A program made the translations under genes and the position numbers. From Vibrio sp. 14G-20 (GTDB lineage Bacteria > Pseudomonadota > Gammaproteobacteria > Enterobacterales > Vibrionaceae): a DNA stretch of 56,758 bases. The notes beneath the pieces are model-generated. The model was not told where the DNA came from, searched no databases, and worked only from the letters and a program-made list of their open reading frames with translations. Shown here in pieces: positions 24,822 through 33,793 of this stretch. Each line of letters starts with the position of its first letter. Positions within the stretch are counted from its first letter, which is position 1. The stretch covers positions 1-56,758 of the forward strand of contig NZ_JAPHPW010000026.1 in assembly GCF_026241515.1 (NCBI RefSeq), written 5' to 3'.

Positions 24822-25076
24822 AACGCCTCCTAATGAAGTCTCACTTTCGACAGGAGAATTATCCCACTTTCCATAAAAGAAAGGCTAAAAAACAGTCTAA
24901 ATTGTTATCAAATTTACTAATTAAAGGACTCGTCTCACATATATCGACATGGCTATTTTATAAGCAATAAAATAGCGAGATAGATAATGCGAGAGTCAGC
25001 TTTCCCGCTGTGTTTTCCAGTTAGAATTAGATTCAGTCTCGGGTTTAATTAGTGTCAAACCGACTTAGCATAAAGC

Positions 25077-25850
25077 CTAGTTAGTATAGAAAAAGTAAGC
25101 GGTGATTAAGAAACTCGCGATGATCACTGTGTTACGAACATACTGTTGTGGGATTCGGCGAGAGATTTTTGCTGAATAGTAACCACCGACCAATGTCCCA
25201 AATAAAACGGCCATGCCTGACGGCCAATCAATCGAACCATTCATAACAAAGAACACGATTGCTGCGAGTGATGCACATGCCGATACCAACAATTTGATGC
25301 CATTCATCACGTTGATATTGGTATATCCAGCCAGTGCCAAGTAGCTCAATGTCACAATGCCTAAGCCTGCATTAAAATAACCACCATAAACACACACGAT
25401 CAAAAGTAATACGGCGGAAAAGAAGGCGCCTGCGCTGGTGGCGTGCTTATGTTTAGCGGTTACTTTTTTTAGCCATTTATTGAGCGTGCCACCAAAGGTA
25501 AAAAGTAGAGCGGCGAACAACAATAACCAAGGGACGGATTGAGTAAATAGCGCTTCTGGTGTGTGTAGTAGTAAAAATGCACCAATGCCGCCGCCTATTA
25601 CACATAACCCGACAACGAGTTTGAGTTGTTTGGTGCCAGATTGAATGTCATGGCGCAGTGCATAAGCACCACTGATGTAACCAGCGCATGAAGCAAAGGT
25701 ATTGGTCGCGTTGGCCGCTATTGGTGGAACACCAGCAAATAATAGAGCGGGGAAGGTGATGAAGCTGCCGCCGCCCGCAATTGAGTTAAGCACACCGCCA
25801 ATCACCCCTGATAAGAATAGAATCAACCAATCCATAGTTTTAGAATCCAA
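25077..25850 (-). CDS. TauE/SafE-family permease
   Basis: A 257-residue inner-membrane protein with about eight helices and the TauE/SafE pattern (SGVIGGVLNSIAGGGSFITFPALLFAGVPPIAANATN near the N-terminus, and a second related half with GYFNAGLGIVTLSYLALAG). The family exports sulfite, sulfoacetate or related organic anions; the substrate here is unknown. Start: ATG at 25850, or the internal ATG five codons later. A single gene, convergent with nothing obvious. Confidence 0.88.
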   Translation of the reverse strand: MDSKTMDWLILFLSGVIGGVLNSIAGGGSFITFPALLFAGVPPIAANATNTFASCAGYISGAYALRHDIQSGTKQLKLVVGLCVIGGGIGAFLLLHTPEALFTQSVPWLLLFAALLFTFGGTLNKWLKKVTAKHKHATSAGAFFSAVLLLIVCVYGGYFNAGLGIVTLSYLALAGYTNINVMNGIKLLVSACASLAAIVFFVMNGSIDWPSGMAVLFGTLVGGYYSAKISRRIPQQYVRNTVIIASFLITAYFFYTN

Positions 25851-25973
25851 TACGTTAACTAGCTGGTTACCTTACTTGAATTTGTTATGAATATCAGCGC
25901 CGAGTGTGTTGTAAAGGTAGGTTTGTGAGTTTGCTACCATCTTTAATCGCTAGTTCTAATTGAGGTCCTAAAT

Positions 25974-25998
25974 GAAAAAAGGAGCCAATGGCTCCTTT
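25974..25998 (-). terminator. Terminator of the tctCBA operon
   Basis: AAAGGAGCC (25978-25986) / GGCTCCTTT (25990-25998). On the minus strand the stem is followed by six T, just downstream of tctA. Confidence 0.88.
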
Positions 25999-26027
25999 CG
26001 TTGAGGTTTCGTTGAATTGGTAGAGTT

Positions 26028-27548
26028 TTACACTTCTACTGGCTTCGATTTAAAGCTTCTAAATAGTTTTACTAAGATTGGGCTAGATAGTACCAGCACA
26101 GCCAGAATAGTGAACGTCATCGTGATTGGTCGTTCCCATAGGAAGCTGAGTTCACCATCACTGATCATCAGTGCGCGTCTCAAGTTCTCTTCCATCAAAC
26201 CACCTAATATGAAGCCAAGCAGTAACGGTGCGAGTGGGAAGTTGGCCAGCCTTAACGCTATCGCCGCCATCGCCACAATGAGCATTACAAACACATCCAT
26301 CGTGTTGAAAGATACCAAGTACACGCCAGTGATTGAGAAGAAGATAATCATTGGTAGGAGTACCGTTCTTGGTACAGCAAGCAGTTTAGAGATATATGGG
26401 ATCAACGGTAGGTTTAAGATAACCAGTACAATGTTACCAAAGTACATAGAGATAATTACCGACCAAAATACATCTGGATGTTCAACAAACAAGCGAGGAC
26501 CCGGTTGGATACCATAAGCAATCAATGCACCTAGCATGATAGCTGTAGTACCAGAGCCCGGAATACCAAGTGTCAGTAGTGGAACGAATGAACCACTTGA
26601 TGCTGCATTGTTTGCTGATTCAGGTGCAACAAGACCACGAATACTGCCTTTACCAAATTCTTTCTGTTTGTCTTTTGGCGCGAGGCTACGTTCCATACCG
26701 TAACTTAAGAAAGCGGCAATCGTTGCACCAGCACCAGGTAGAACACCGGTAAAGAAACCAAGGATCGAAGAACGAATCGAAACGGGCGCGACTTCTTTGA
26801 ACTCTTCTTTAGTCACTTTCATGCTGCCAATATCGGCCATCTTTTGGCTTTCTTCGCCGCTGGTGTCTTTCTCAGGTTTCAAAATACCCATTAAAGTTTC
26901 ACCTAAAGCGAAGGTTGCCATTGCAAGAAGTAGGAAACTAAAGCCGTCCATAAGATCCGTTAGACCAAATGTGAAACGTTCAACACCAACACCTTTATCG
27001 ATACCTACCGTTGAAAGCATCAAACCTAAGATGGTCATCATCCACGCTTTGATAACCTGTCCTGGGCCTGCAAACGCCGCAACAGCTGATAAACCTAATA
27101 GCATTAGTGCAAAGTAGTCAGAAGACTGGAAGCTCAATGACACGCTTGCTAGAGCGGGTGCCGCGATCAAAAGCATGATTGCTGAAAGCGTACCGCCAGT
27201 AAAAGAAGAGTAAGCTGCAAGGGCGAGTGCTTTACCTGCTTGGCCTTTTTGTGCCATTGGGTAGCCGTCGAACGCTGTTACCACAGTAGAAGAACAGCCC
27301 GGAGCGTTGATTAGGATTGATGACGTTGAGCCACCAAATACCGCGCCGTAGTAAACACCTGCCATCAAAATAAGACCAGAAGATGGGTCTAGGCCATAAG
27401 TGATAGGGATCATCAGAGCAATGGCTGAGATTGGACCTAGTCCCGGCAGCATCCCGATGAAGGTGCCTACGAAACAGCCCACGATTACCATCATGATGTT
27501 CATTGGCATCACAGCGGTAGAAAGTCCTTGTAAAATTCCGTCTAACAT
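26028..27548 (-). CDS. tctA: Tripartite tricarboxylate transporter large permease TctA
   Basis: A 506-residue inner-membrane protein with about 11-12 helices and TctA-family signatures: GMLPGLGPISAIALMIPITYGLDP near the N-terminus, YYGAVFGGSTSSILINAPG, and the repeated GVLPGAGATIAAFLSYGMER motif in the second half. It forms the transport channel with TctB, supplied by the periplasmic binding protein TctC. It begins 10 nt after tctB ends, with TAGGGAT as ribosome site. The substrate is a tri- or dicarboxylate; citrate is not proven. Confidence 0.95.
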   Translation of the reverse strand: MLDGILQGLSTAVMPMNIMMVIVGCFVGTFIGMLPGLGPISAIALMIPITYGLDPSSGLILMAGVYYGAVFGGSTSSILINAPGCSSTVVTAFDGYPMAQKGQAGKALALAAYSSFTGGTLSAIMLLIAAPALASVSLSFQSSDYFALMLLGLSAVAAFAGPGQVIKAWMMTILGLMLSTVGIDKGVGVERFTFGLTDLMDGFSFLLLAMATFALGETLMGILKPEKDTSGEESQKMADIGSMKVTKEEFKEVAPVSIRSSILGFFTGVLPGAGATIAAFLSYGMERSLAPKDKQKEFGKGSIRGLVAPESANNAASSGSFVPLLTLGIPGSGTTAIMLGALIAYGIQPGPRLFVEHPDVFWSVIISMYFGNIVLVILNLPLIPYISKLLAVPRTVLLPMIIFFSITGVYLVSFNTMDVFVMLIVAMAAIALRLANFPLAPLLLGFILGGLMEENLRRALMISDGELSFLWERPITMTFTILAVLVLSSPILVKLFRSFKSKPVEV

Positions 27549-27558
27549 AATGTTATCC

Positions 27559-28059
27559 CTACCAAAGAGTGAAGATTAAACCAGGCTCTAGGTAGATATC
27601 TAAGCCTTGAGTTAAAAGAAGAAAGAACGCGATAACGAAAGGAAACGACGCGCCAAACAAGATAGATTTACGGCGCTCACCCAGTAGGTAGAAGCCCGCC
27701 AATAGGAAGAAGCTTGTTGCTAGAACGAAGCCAAGATATGTCAGTCCAACGCCATAAAATGCCATTAGCACTAAGAAACCAATCAGTAGTTTCCAGTTTA
27801 AAGGTGCGGTTTCACATTTAAGCTTTTTGTCTGGCTGACCAGTCACAAGCAGAATCAGCGACAACCCGATACCGATGAAAGTCAGCAGGGTAGGCAGTGT
27901 TCGCGCGGTAAAGGGTTCATATTCATCACCGGGAAACAGCGGAATCAGGGTGGTTTGGTAGCCGTAGCACAAGCATGCCAGCATAAAGATCAAAGCTCCG
28001 AGACGATCGCCTGAAAGCAAAGATTCCTTACTGAAAAATTTGGTTGGTAAGTCCGACAT
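27559..28059 (-). CDS. tctB: Tripartite tricarboxylate transporter small permease TctB
   Basis: A 166-residue protein with four hydrophobic helices, typical of TctB. The frame stays open further upstream (to 28173), but ATG at 28059 has a GGAG ribosome site at the right distance and gives a family-like N-terminus (MSDLPTKFF); an ATG at 28071 is the alternative. It lies between tctC (about 250 nt upstream) and tctA. Confidence 0.88.
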   Translation of the reverse strand: MSDLPTKFFSKESLLSGDRLGALIFMLACLCYGYQTTLIPLFPGDEYEPFTARTLPTLLTFIGIGLSLILLVTGQPDKKLKCETAPLNWKLLIGFLVLMAFYGVGLTYLGFVLATSFFLLAGFYLLGERRKSILFGASFPFVIAFFLLLTQGLDIYLEPGLIFTLW

Positions 28060-28275
28060 ATCCAACTCCATTTGGGTGGTGTAGAAAAGTAAAAAACCGT
28101 ACATGAGCGAGTCAATGAAATGTCTGGGATCACTAACCGAAGGTAAGCGAATTACGATGCTTGAGCTTAGCAAGCCACTTGCATTTACAACGAATCAGCA
28201 AGCGTGAGTAATACGTCTACGAATAAACAAAGGAGTTTGAAGTTAACTCATGTACGGCGAAACAAGGAAAGAGTA

Positions 28276-28295
28276 AGAGGGCACAAAGTCCCTCT
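28276..28295 (-). other. Short hairpin in the tctC-tctB gap
   Basis: AGAGGG / CCCTCT inverted repeat, 11 nt after the tctC stop and without a T run. It could protect the tctC mRNA 3' end or attenuate tctBA, which would fit the usual need for excess binding protein. Confidence 0.35.
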
Positions 28296-28306
28296 ATCGT
28301 TGTTGG

Positions 28307-29278
28307 TTATTTCAAGAAACCAAGCTCACGCATTAGGTCGCCCATCTGTTTTTCTTGATCTTCTAGGAAGGCGTAGAAATCTTTGTCCGCTTTGTAGTTA
28401 TCGATCCAACCGTTACGGTCACGAACCACTTGCCACTCATCGGTTTTGTACATTTTGCCTAGCGCTTCATTCCACTCGTCGATTTTCGCTTGGCTAGTAT
28501 TTGGAGCCGCGAAGAATCCACGCCAGTTAGCAAATACTGTTTCGTTGCCGTATTCGGTTAGTGTTGGAATGTCTGGTGCTGCTTCAAGACGTTTTGGAGC
28601 TGTTACCGCCAGTACTTTTACCTGTCCAGACTTAGACATCTCTAGTACTTCACCAAGGCCAGTTGAAAGCAGTTGGGTTTCACCAGAAAGCAGTGCAGCC
28701 ATCGCTTTACCGCCCGCATCGTAAGCAATATAGCGAACCTTCTTCGCATCAAAACCTTCGCCTTTAAAGGCTGCTGCAACAACAAGGTGATCCATGCTGC
28801 CACGAGCTGAACCGCCAGCAATTTTTACTTTACGAGGGTTGGTTTCGAATTCTTTTACTACGTCTTCCCACGTGTTGTATTTAGAATCTGCAGAAGCAAC
28901 GATTGCGCCGTAATCGGCAATGGTTGCAGCAACAGGTGTTAGGTCACGGAAAGACTGTGGGAAAATACCCGTGAGAGAGCGCACAACGATAGGTGTTGAG
29001 TTCACCATCAGCGTGTCTTCTTGGCGTTGAGCCGTTTCAATTAGGTGTGCAATGGCTTTACCACCGCCGCCACCAGATAGGTTTTGGAAAGAGACATTTT
29101 CTACGATGTCTGATTTCACCAGTACATCACCAGTACCACGAGCTGTCATATCCCAACCGCCGCCAGCGCCGCCAGGGATTAGGAAGTGGATTTTCTCTAC
29201 GTCAGCAGCAAAAGTGTTGAAAGAAAAGGTTGCTGTGATGATAGAAGCCGCAAGAGTAGGTTTCAGTGCCTTGAACAT
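28307..29278 (-). CDS. tctC: Tripartite tricarboxylate transporter substrate-binding protein TctC
   Basis: A 323-residue periplasmic protein of the Bug/TctC family. The signal peptide (1-24) ends at FAADVEK, followed by the conserved KIHFLIPGGAGGGWDMTARG ligand-loop region and a typical NSTPIVVRSL segment. It binds a carboxylate and delivers it to TctAB. ATG at 29278 follows AAGGAACG. It is the first gene of tctCBA and is divergent from the large HD-GYP sensor gene. Confidence 0.95.
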   Translation of the reverse strand: MFKALKPTLAASIITATFSFNTFAADVEKIHFLIPGGAGGGWDMTARGTGDVLVKSDIVENVSFQNLSGGGGGKAIAHLIETAQRQEDTLMVNSTPIVVRSLTGIFPQSFRDLTPVAATIADYGAIVASADSKYNTWEDVVKEFETNPRKVKIAGGSARGSMDHLVVAAAFKGEGFDAKKVRYIAYDAGGKAMAALLSGETQLLSTGLGEVLEMSKSGQVKVLAVTAPKRLEAAPDIPTLTEYGNETVFANWRGFFAAPNTSQAKIDEWNEALGKMYKTDEWQVVRDRNGWIDNYKADKDFYAFLEDQEKQMGDLMRELGFLK

Positions 29279-29728
29279 GGTTCACGTTCCTTATGTAGGG
29301 GATCTCTTCAATGGAGAGAAACTTATGTTTTATATCCAGCTACTAAATACACGAATAGGGTATTGCTTAGTAGATGACGTTAAAGTTAACGGTGTGTTAA
29401 CGAAATGTCTGTAATGCGGTGATATTGAGAATAAAGAACATTGGATTAATATTGTTCATAAAGTTCACGGGGAGGTGGCTGTAGGATTCTTCTAGCAATA
29501 ATAACTAGGTTTTTCTTGAGTTTATGTGAACAATTTTTTTGACTGTTGGTCGCTTTATACTGCTGTGTATCATTAAAGAGGGTACTTATTGCGACACAAA
29601 GAGTGATATGGAGAGGCGCTCTTTAATATATAGAATAATATGTTGCTAGGTGTGCAGTGCTACTGTAATAATATGATTATAGCTGGCACGTTACATTTCT
29701 GAGCTAGTGGTTATTCAAGGATCGAATA
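29279..29728. promoter_or_regulatory. Divergent promoter region (tctC / sensor)
   Basis: A 450-bp AT-rich region. It contains two GTTAAC palindromes 11 bp apart (29385-29390 and 29396-29401) about 110 bp upstream of tctC, a plausible regulator site. A sigma-54-like TGGCAC near 29680 lacks a proper -12 element. Confidence 0.35.
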
Positions 29729-32700
29729 ATGACAGACAAAAAAATTTCGTTACGATTTACTGTTGGAGGAATGTTTTTACTCGCGACATTTCTTACCGCT
29801 GTTGTTGCGGTTTCACTGCAATATTACTTCAGTAAAAAAATGGCGACTGAGAATACCCTATCAAAGTTGACGATGGTGTCCCAAGAGCTGAGTAACTATA
29901 TCGGCGCGGTTGATTCTGACGCAGCCAATACCGCGCGTTTACTTTCTTCAGTGAAACGTTCTATAAGTAACAAAATATCGAAAGAAGAGTCGCGTAGTAT
30001 TCTTTCAGAAGCAATTAAAGATAATCCTCTGTTTTATAGTATTTACATTGGCTCATCTAATGAAAACTTCTTCCAAATTATTAATCTAGAATCTGCCCCT
30101 GTCGTTAGAGAAAAAATCGGTGCACAACAAACGGACCGTTGGGTTGTGGTTGAGATTCATAATATAGGGGAGGAGCGCGTCCGTACGACGAAATATTTTG
30201 ACCAAGAGTTTACGCTAAGAAACTCAACTACGGAGCAGAGCAACTACCTTCCAACAACCAGGCCTTGGTATGTTTCTGCCAATGTTCAGTCGGTCGAAAA
30301 AACTCAGCCATATCTTTTCCAGCATTTACAAATTACCGGGCAAACTTATTCTTTAGCGTTTGATTCGAAAATCGAATCTGAAGTTCAACATGTGATTGGT
30401 ATTGATATTGTGTTGTCTTCTTTAGCTAGCAAACTATCAGGTACGGCGCTTGGCTTAGCAGAAGACAGTAAGGTTGAGTCTTTCTTATATTCGAAATCGG
30501 GTAATATTATTGCGTCTAACCTCAAGGTTAACAATCAGGAATCGGAGTTTGATGTATCAACATTGATGCTATCGTCTGAGCAGCAAGCCTTGGTTAACGA
30601 TACCCCTCCGCTGTTAGTGTCTAATCAAAATGATTGGGGGCCGATGGATTTTTCAGTGGCGGGAAAACCAAACGGCTATGCGATAGACCTTCTTAAAATG
30701 ATTGGTGAGATGACAGGGATCAGGTTTGAATTTGTTAATGGTTTCTCTTGGGGCGAGCTTGTCAGTAAGTTTCAAGAAGGAAATATTGATGGCCTGCAAT
30801 CGGTTCAACATTATAAAAATAATGGCATAGATGGCCTATACACGACTCCAATTTATGAATTGCCATTTTCTATCGTGACAAGGGTCGGCGCGAAGGTTGT
30901 CACTAATTATGCCGAGCTTGAGGGTAAAAAAGTTGCCATTTTATCTGGGTGGTCAATTATTCCTAAGTTGAGAGAGGATTTTCCGAACATTGATTTAGTT
31001 GAATTTGAAAACCTAGAGTCTGCATTTAATTCAATTGAAAGCGAAGAGAACTTTGCTTTCTTAGAAGCAGAACCCGTACTCTCGTTTGCATTAGATAGGT
31101 TTTTCCAGCCAGGCCTTGTTGTCAATGGGACTCTAGAAGATCTAAAACAGAACTACTCAAACCAATTCCATTTGGTGCTGCAGAGCAAGCATAAACAATT
31201 GCTCCCAATCATTGATCAAGCTATCAGTAAGTTAAGTGGTGAACAACTTGATGCCTTAGCGAAAAAGTGGCTGCATGATACCGGCTTTAATACGAATACG
31301 ACGGTTCCTTATACTGAACTTTATGATTTGACTAAGGAAGCAACGGTTGAAGGCAGTATGGTAAGGGTAGAGTTGAATGGCGAGATCAAGCATCTCTATT
31401 TAAAGAAAATAGACACGGGCGAACACTACTCTGAGTATTTTGCGGTATTGATTCCCGAATCTGAAGTCTTCAGTACAGTCAATAAACGTCTAGCAACCTC
31501 TGTTGGTGTAACGGTGTTACTGATGAGTTTGACGTTGCCTATTGCTTGGGTTTTTGGTGCGCCGATAGTGCATCCAATTCGCCAATTAGAGGAAGAGACT
31601 CATAAGGTTAAGCTGCGTGATTATGACAACGTGACAATTCTTGATACTCGAATCAAAGAAGTGTGGGAATTATCTGTTGCCGTAAAAGATATGGCTATGG
31701 AGATTAAACGACATGAACAGATGCAAGAGGCGTTTGTTGAGTCGTTTATCAAGCTCATCGCTCAAGCGATCGATGATAAGTCCGCTTATACGGCAGGGCA
31801 TTGTAATCGTGTACCAGAACTCGGTTTGATGCTGGCTGACGCGGCTGAAAAATCGCAGTCTCAACACTTCAAAGATTTTGAGTTTAAAAATGATGATGAA
31901 CGTCGTGAGTTTAGAATTGCGGCTTGGCTTCATGATTGTGGCAAGATCACGACACCGGAACACATCGTCGATAAAGGTACGAAGCTTGAGGCCAACTACA
32001 ATCGAATTCACGAGGTGAGAACACGATTTGAAGTACTTTGGCGTGATGCGGAAATCACTGCTTTGAGAAAACAACTTGAAGGTACGCTATCAACGCAACT
32101 GATAGCCGATGAGCTTGCGGCAACGAAACAGCAGCTACAAGATGACTTTGCCTTTATCGCGACATCGAACGTTGGTGGTGAGTTCATGAGTGACGACAAA
32201 GTTGCTCGTATTCGTTCGATAGCTGAGACGACTTGGACGCGTAACTTTGATGATCAACTTGGTTTATCACCGATAGAGGCGTTGAACCGAGAACCGAGTG
32301 CAAGTTTACCTGCGACAGAGCCACTGTTAAGTGACAAAGCAGAGCATATAGTGAAAAGAGATAGGCCGTTAGAGTTTGACCCGAAATATCAAATTAAAAT
32401 GGATGTGCCGGAGCACCTATACAACTTAGGCGAAGTCTACAATCTGAGCATTGCACGTGGCACGTTAACTGCTGAAGACAGGTTCAAGATAAATGAGCAT
32501 ATGCTTGGCACGATTAAGATGCTTGAGAACCTGCCATTCCCGAAAGAACTAAGCCGTGTTCCTCGCTATGCTTCGACGCACCACGAAACACTCAAAGGCA
32601 CAGGATATCCAAGGAAGTTGACTGGCGACGATCTTTCAATTCCAGAACGTATTCTGGTGATCTCCGATATTTTTGAGGCATTAACCGCTGCGGATAGGCC

Positions 32701-32899
32701 GTATAAGAAAGCGAAGCCGATTAGTGTTGCTGTCGATATCATGTACAAAATGGCGTTGGACGAGCATCTCGATATAGAACTGTTTAGGTTGTTCCTAACT
32801 AGCGGGACACATATCCGTTATGCCGAAACGTATTTAAAACCGGAACAGATCGATCATATAGACCTATCAAAATATGTAGTTGAAGGCGTCGCTGCTTAA
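29729..32899 (+). CDS. Membrane sensor: Cache-like, SBP_bac_3 and HD-GYP domains
   Basis: A 1056-residue protein. TM1 is at about 12-33; a Cache-like extracellular domain at about 36-270; a complete periplasmic solute-binding (SBP_bac_3) domain at about 292-516 (NDWGPMDFSVAGKPNGYAIDLL through LSGEQLDALAKKWL); TM2 at about 588-610; a HAMP-like linker; and a C-terminal HD-GYP domain. HDCGK is at 735-739 and HHE...GTGYP at 951-961, so catalytic residues for cyclic-di-GMP hydrolysis look intact. About 150 extra residues (roughly 762-910) separate the HD helix from the rest of the domain. It likely links an amino-acid- or carboxylate-type ligand to c-di-GMP level. Confidence 0.9.
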   Translation: MTDKKISLRFTVGGMFLLATFLTAVVAVSLQYYFSKKMATENTLSKLTMVSQELSNYIGAVDSDAANTARLLSSVKRSISNKISKEESRSILSEAIKDNPLFYSIYIGSSNENFFQIINLESAPVVREKIGAQQTDRWVVVEIHNIGEERVRTTKYFDQEFTLRNSTTEQSNYLPTTRPWYVSANVQSVEKTQPYLFQHLQITGQTYSLAFDSKIESEVQHVIGIDIVLSSLASKLSGTALGLAEDSKVESFLYSKSGNIIASNLKVNNQESEFDVSTLMLSSEQQALVNDTPPLLVSNQNDWGPMDFSVAGKPNGYAIDLLKMIGEMTGIRFEFVNGFSWGELVSKFQEGNIDGLQSVQHYKNNGIDGLYTTPIYELPFSIVTRVGAKVVTNYAELEGKKVAILSGWSIIPKLREDFPNIDLVEFENLESAFNSIESEENFAFLEAEPVLSFALDRFFQPGLVVNGTLEDLKQNYSNQFHLVLQSKHKQLLPIIDQAISKLSGEQLDALAKKWLHDTGFNTNTTVPYTELYDLTKEATVEGSMVRVELNGEIKHLYLKKIDTGEHYSEYFAVLIPESEVFSTVNKRLATSVGVTVLLMSLTLPIAWVFGAPIVHPIRQLEEETHKVKLRDYDNVTILDTRIKEVWELSVAVKDMAMEIKRHEQMQEAFVESFIKLIAQAIDDKSAYTAGHCNRVPELGLMLADAAEKSQSQHFKDFEFKNDDERREFRIAAWLHDCGKITTPEHIVDKGTKLEANYNRIHEVRTRFEVLWRDAEITALRKQLEGTLSTQLIADELAATKQQLQDDFAFIATSNVGGEFMSDDKVARIRSIAETTWTRNFDDQLGLSPIEALNREPSASLPATEPLLSDKAEHIVKRDRPLEFDPKYQIKMDVPEHLYNLGEVYNLSIARGTLTAEDRFKINEHMLGTIKMLENLPFPKELSRVPRYASTHHETLKGTGYPRKLTGDDLSIPERILVISDIFEALTAADRPYKKAKPISVAVDIMYKMALDEHLDIELFRLFLTSGTHIRYAETYLKPEQIDHIDLSKYVVEGVAA

Positions 32900-32930
32900 C
32901 TTTGCCAGAAAGCATGAATGGCTGTTGACC

Positions 32931-33695
32931 TCACTTCATGTAGTGAGTTGGGGTTTCTCCGGTGTGTTGCTTAAAGAAATGAATAAACGCACTGTCACTG
33001 GAGAGCTCTAACTCGTGGGCAACCACAGAGACACTCTTTTTTTCTGACAATTGCTCAATGGCACTTAACAGCCTCCATTGTTGACGCCAAGCTTGGTAAG
33101 GCATCCCCGTTTCTTTGATGAATAATCGGCTAACGGTCTTGCTGCTTGCTCCAATATGCTTGGCCATTTCATTGAGTGGTTGAGGTAACTGTGTTCCTAG
33201 TTTTACTTTTTGTAACCACAACGCTAATCGTTTATCTTTGGGTAAAGGTAGCGTTAGCTCGTTCCTTTCTGCGTAAGAAAGTTCCTCGCAACACAACGCC
33301 AATGTGTTTTGTTGCTCTTCACTAGGTTTATCCCAATCCCAAAAAGCCATTCGTTCGATCAACTCCTTTAGTAGTGGTGTGACGTTAAGAATACTTAACT
33401 CTTCAGGCAAGTTTTTAATGCGAAGAGGATCAAAATAAAGCGAACGATAGGCCACGACATTGGTCATGGTTGCACAATGCTCAATTCCTGCGGGTATCCA
33501 CGCAACTTTGGTGGGCGGCAACACACAATGCATTCCGTCGAGGGTAATACTGATGCAACCATGTGGTGCAAATAACAATTGTGCACGGTTGTGTGTATGC
33601 ATACCAGAATCGTGCCTGCCGACTTGGGCGGCAATGCCGACAAAGGGATAGGGCATTCCATCAACATAAAAAGGTGTGTTGTCATCGATTAACAT
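32931..33695 (-). CDS. AraC-family transcriptional regulator
   Basis: A 254-residue regulator. The N-terminal cupin-like domain (about 20-95; HTHNRAQLLFAPHG) is followed by an AraC helix-turn-helix pair (about 155-254; MAKHIGASSKTVSRLFIKETG and VAHELELSSDSAFIHFFKQHTGETPTHYM). It is divergent from an MFS exporter gene and probably controls it, a common pairing. The start ATG follows AAGGACA. Direct repeats in the shared promoter (33710-33740) fit AraC binding. Confidence 0.93.
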   Translation of the reverse strand: MLIDDNTPFYVDGMPYPFVGIAAQVGRHDSGMHTHNRAQLLFAPHGCISITLDGMHCVLPPTKVAWIPAGIEHCATMTNVVAYRSLYFDPLRIKNLPEELSILNVTPLLKELIERMAFWDWDKPSEEQQNTLALCCEELSYAERNELTLPLPKDKRLALWLQKVKLGTQLPQPLNEMAKHIGASSKTVSRLFIKETGMPYQAWRQQWRLLSAIEQLSEKKSVSVVAHELELSSDSAFIHFFKQHTGETPTHYMK

Positions 33696-33709
33696 TATTT
33701 GTCCTTATT

Positions 33710-33740
33710 TTGATATTTGTTGTTCTACTGTTGATATTTG
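33710..33740. promoter_or_regulatory. Direct-repeat operator between AraC regulator and MFS gene
   Basis: TTGATATTTG occurs twice, at 33710-33719 and 33731-33740. The 21-bp period is two helical turns, the geometry of AraC-family half-sites. Confidence 0.55.
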
Positions 33741-33793
33741 AACATAAATGAAATCCATATACTTCTCTTATTCCAGTTTTAGAAGAGAATAAT

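Noticed and set aside
29052..29414. Plus-strand frames (28993-29414) over tctC
   Set aside because: Antisense to a clearly conserved signal peptide and ligand-loop region of tctC.
29670..29700. Sigma-54-like promoter (TGGCAC) before the HD-GYP sensor
   Set aside because: The -12 GC element is missing at the required 10-base spacing.
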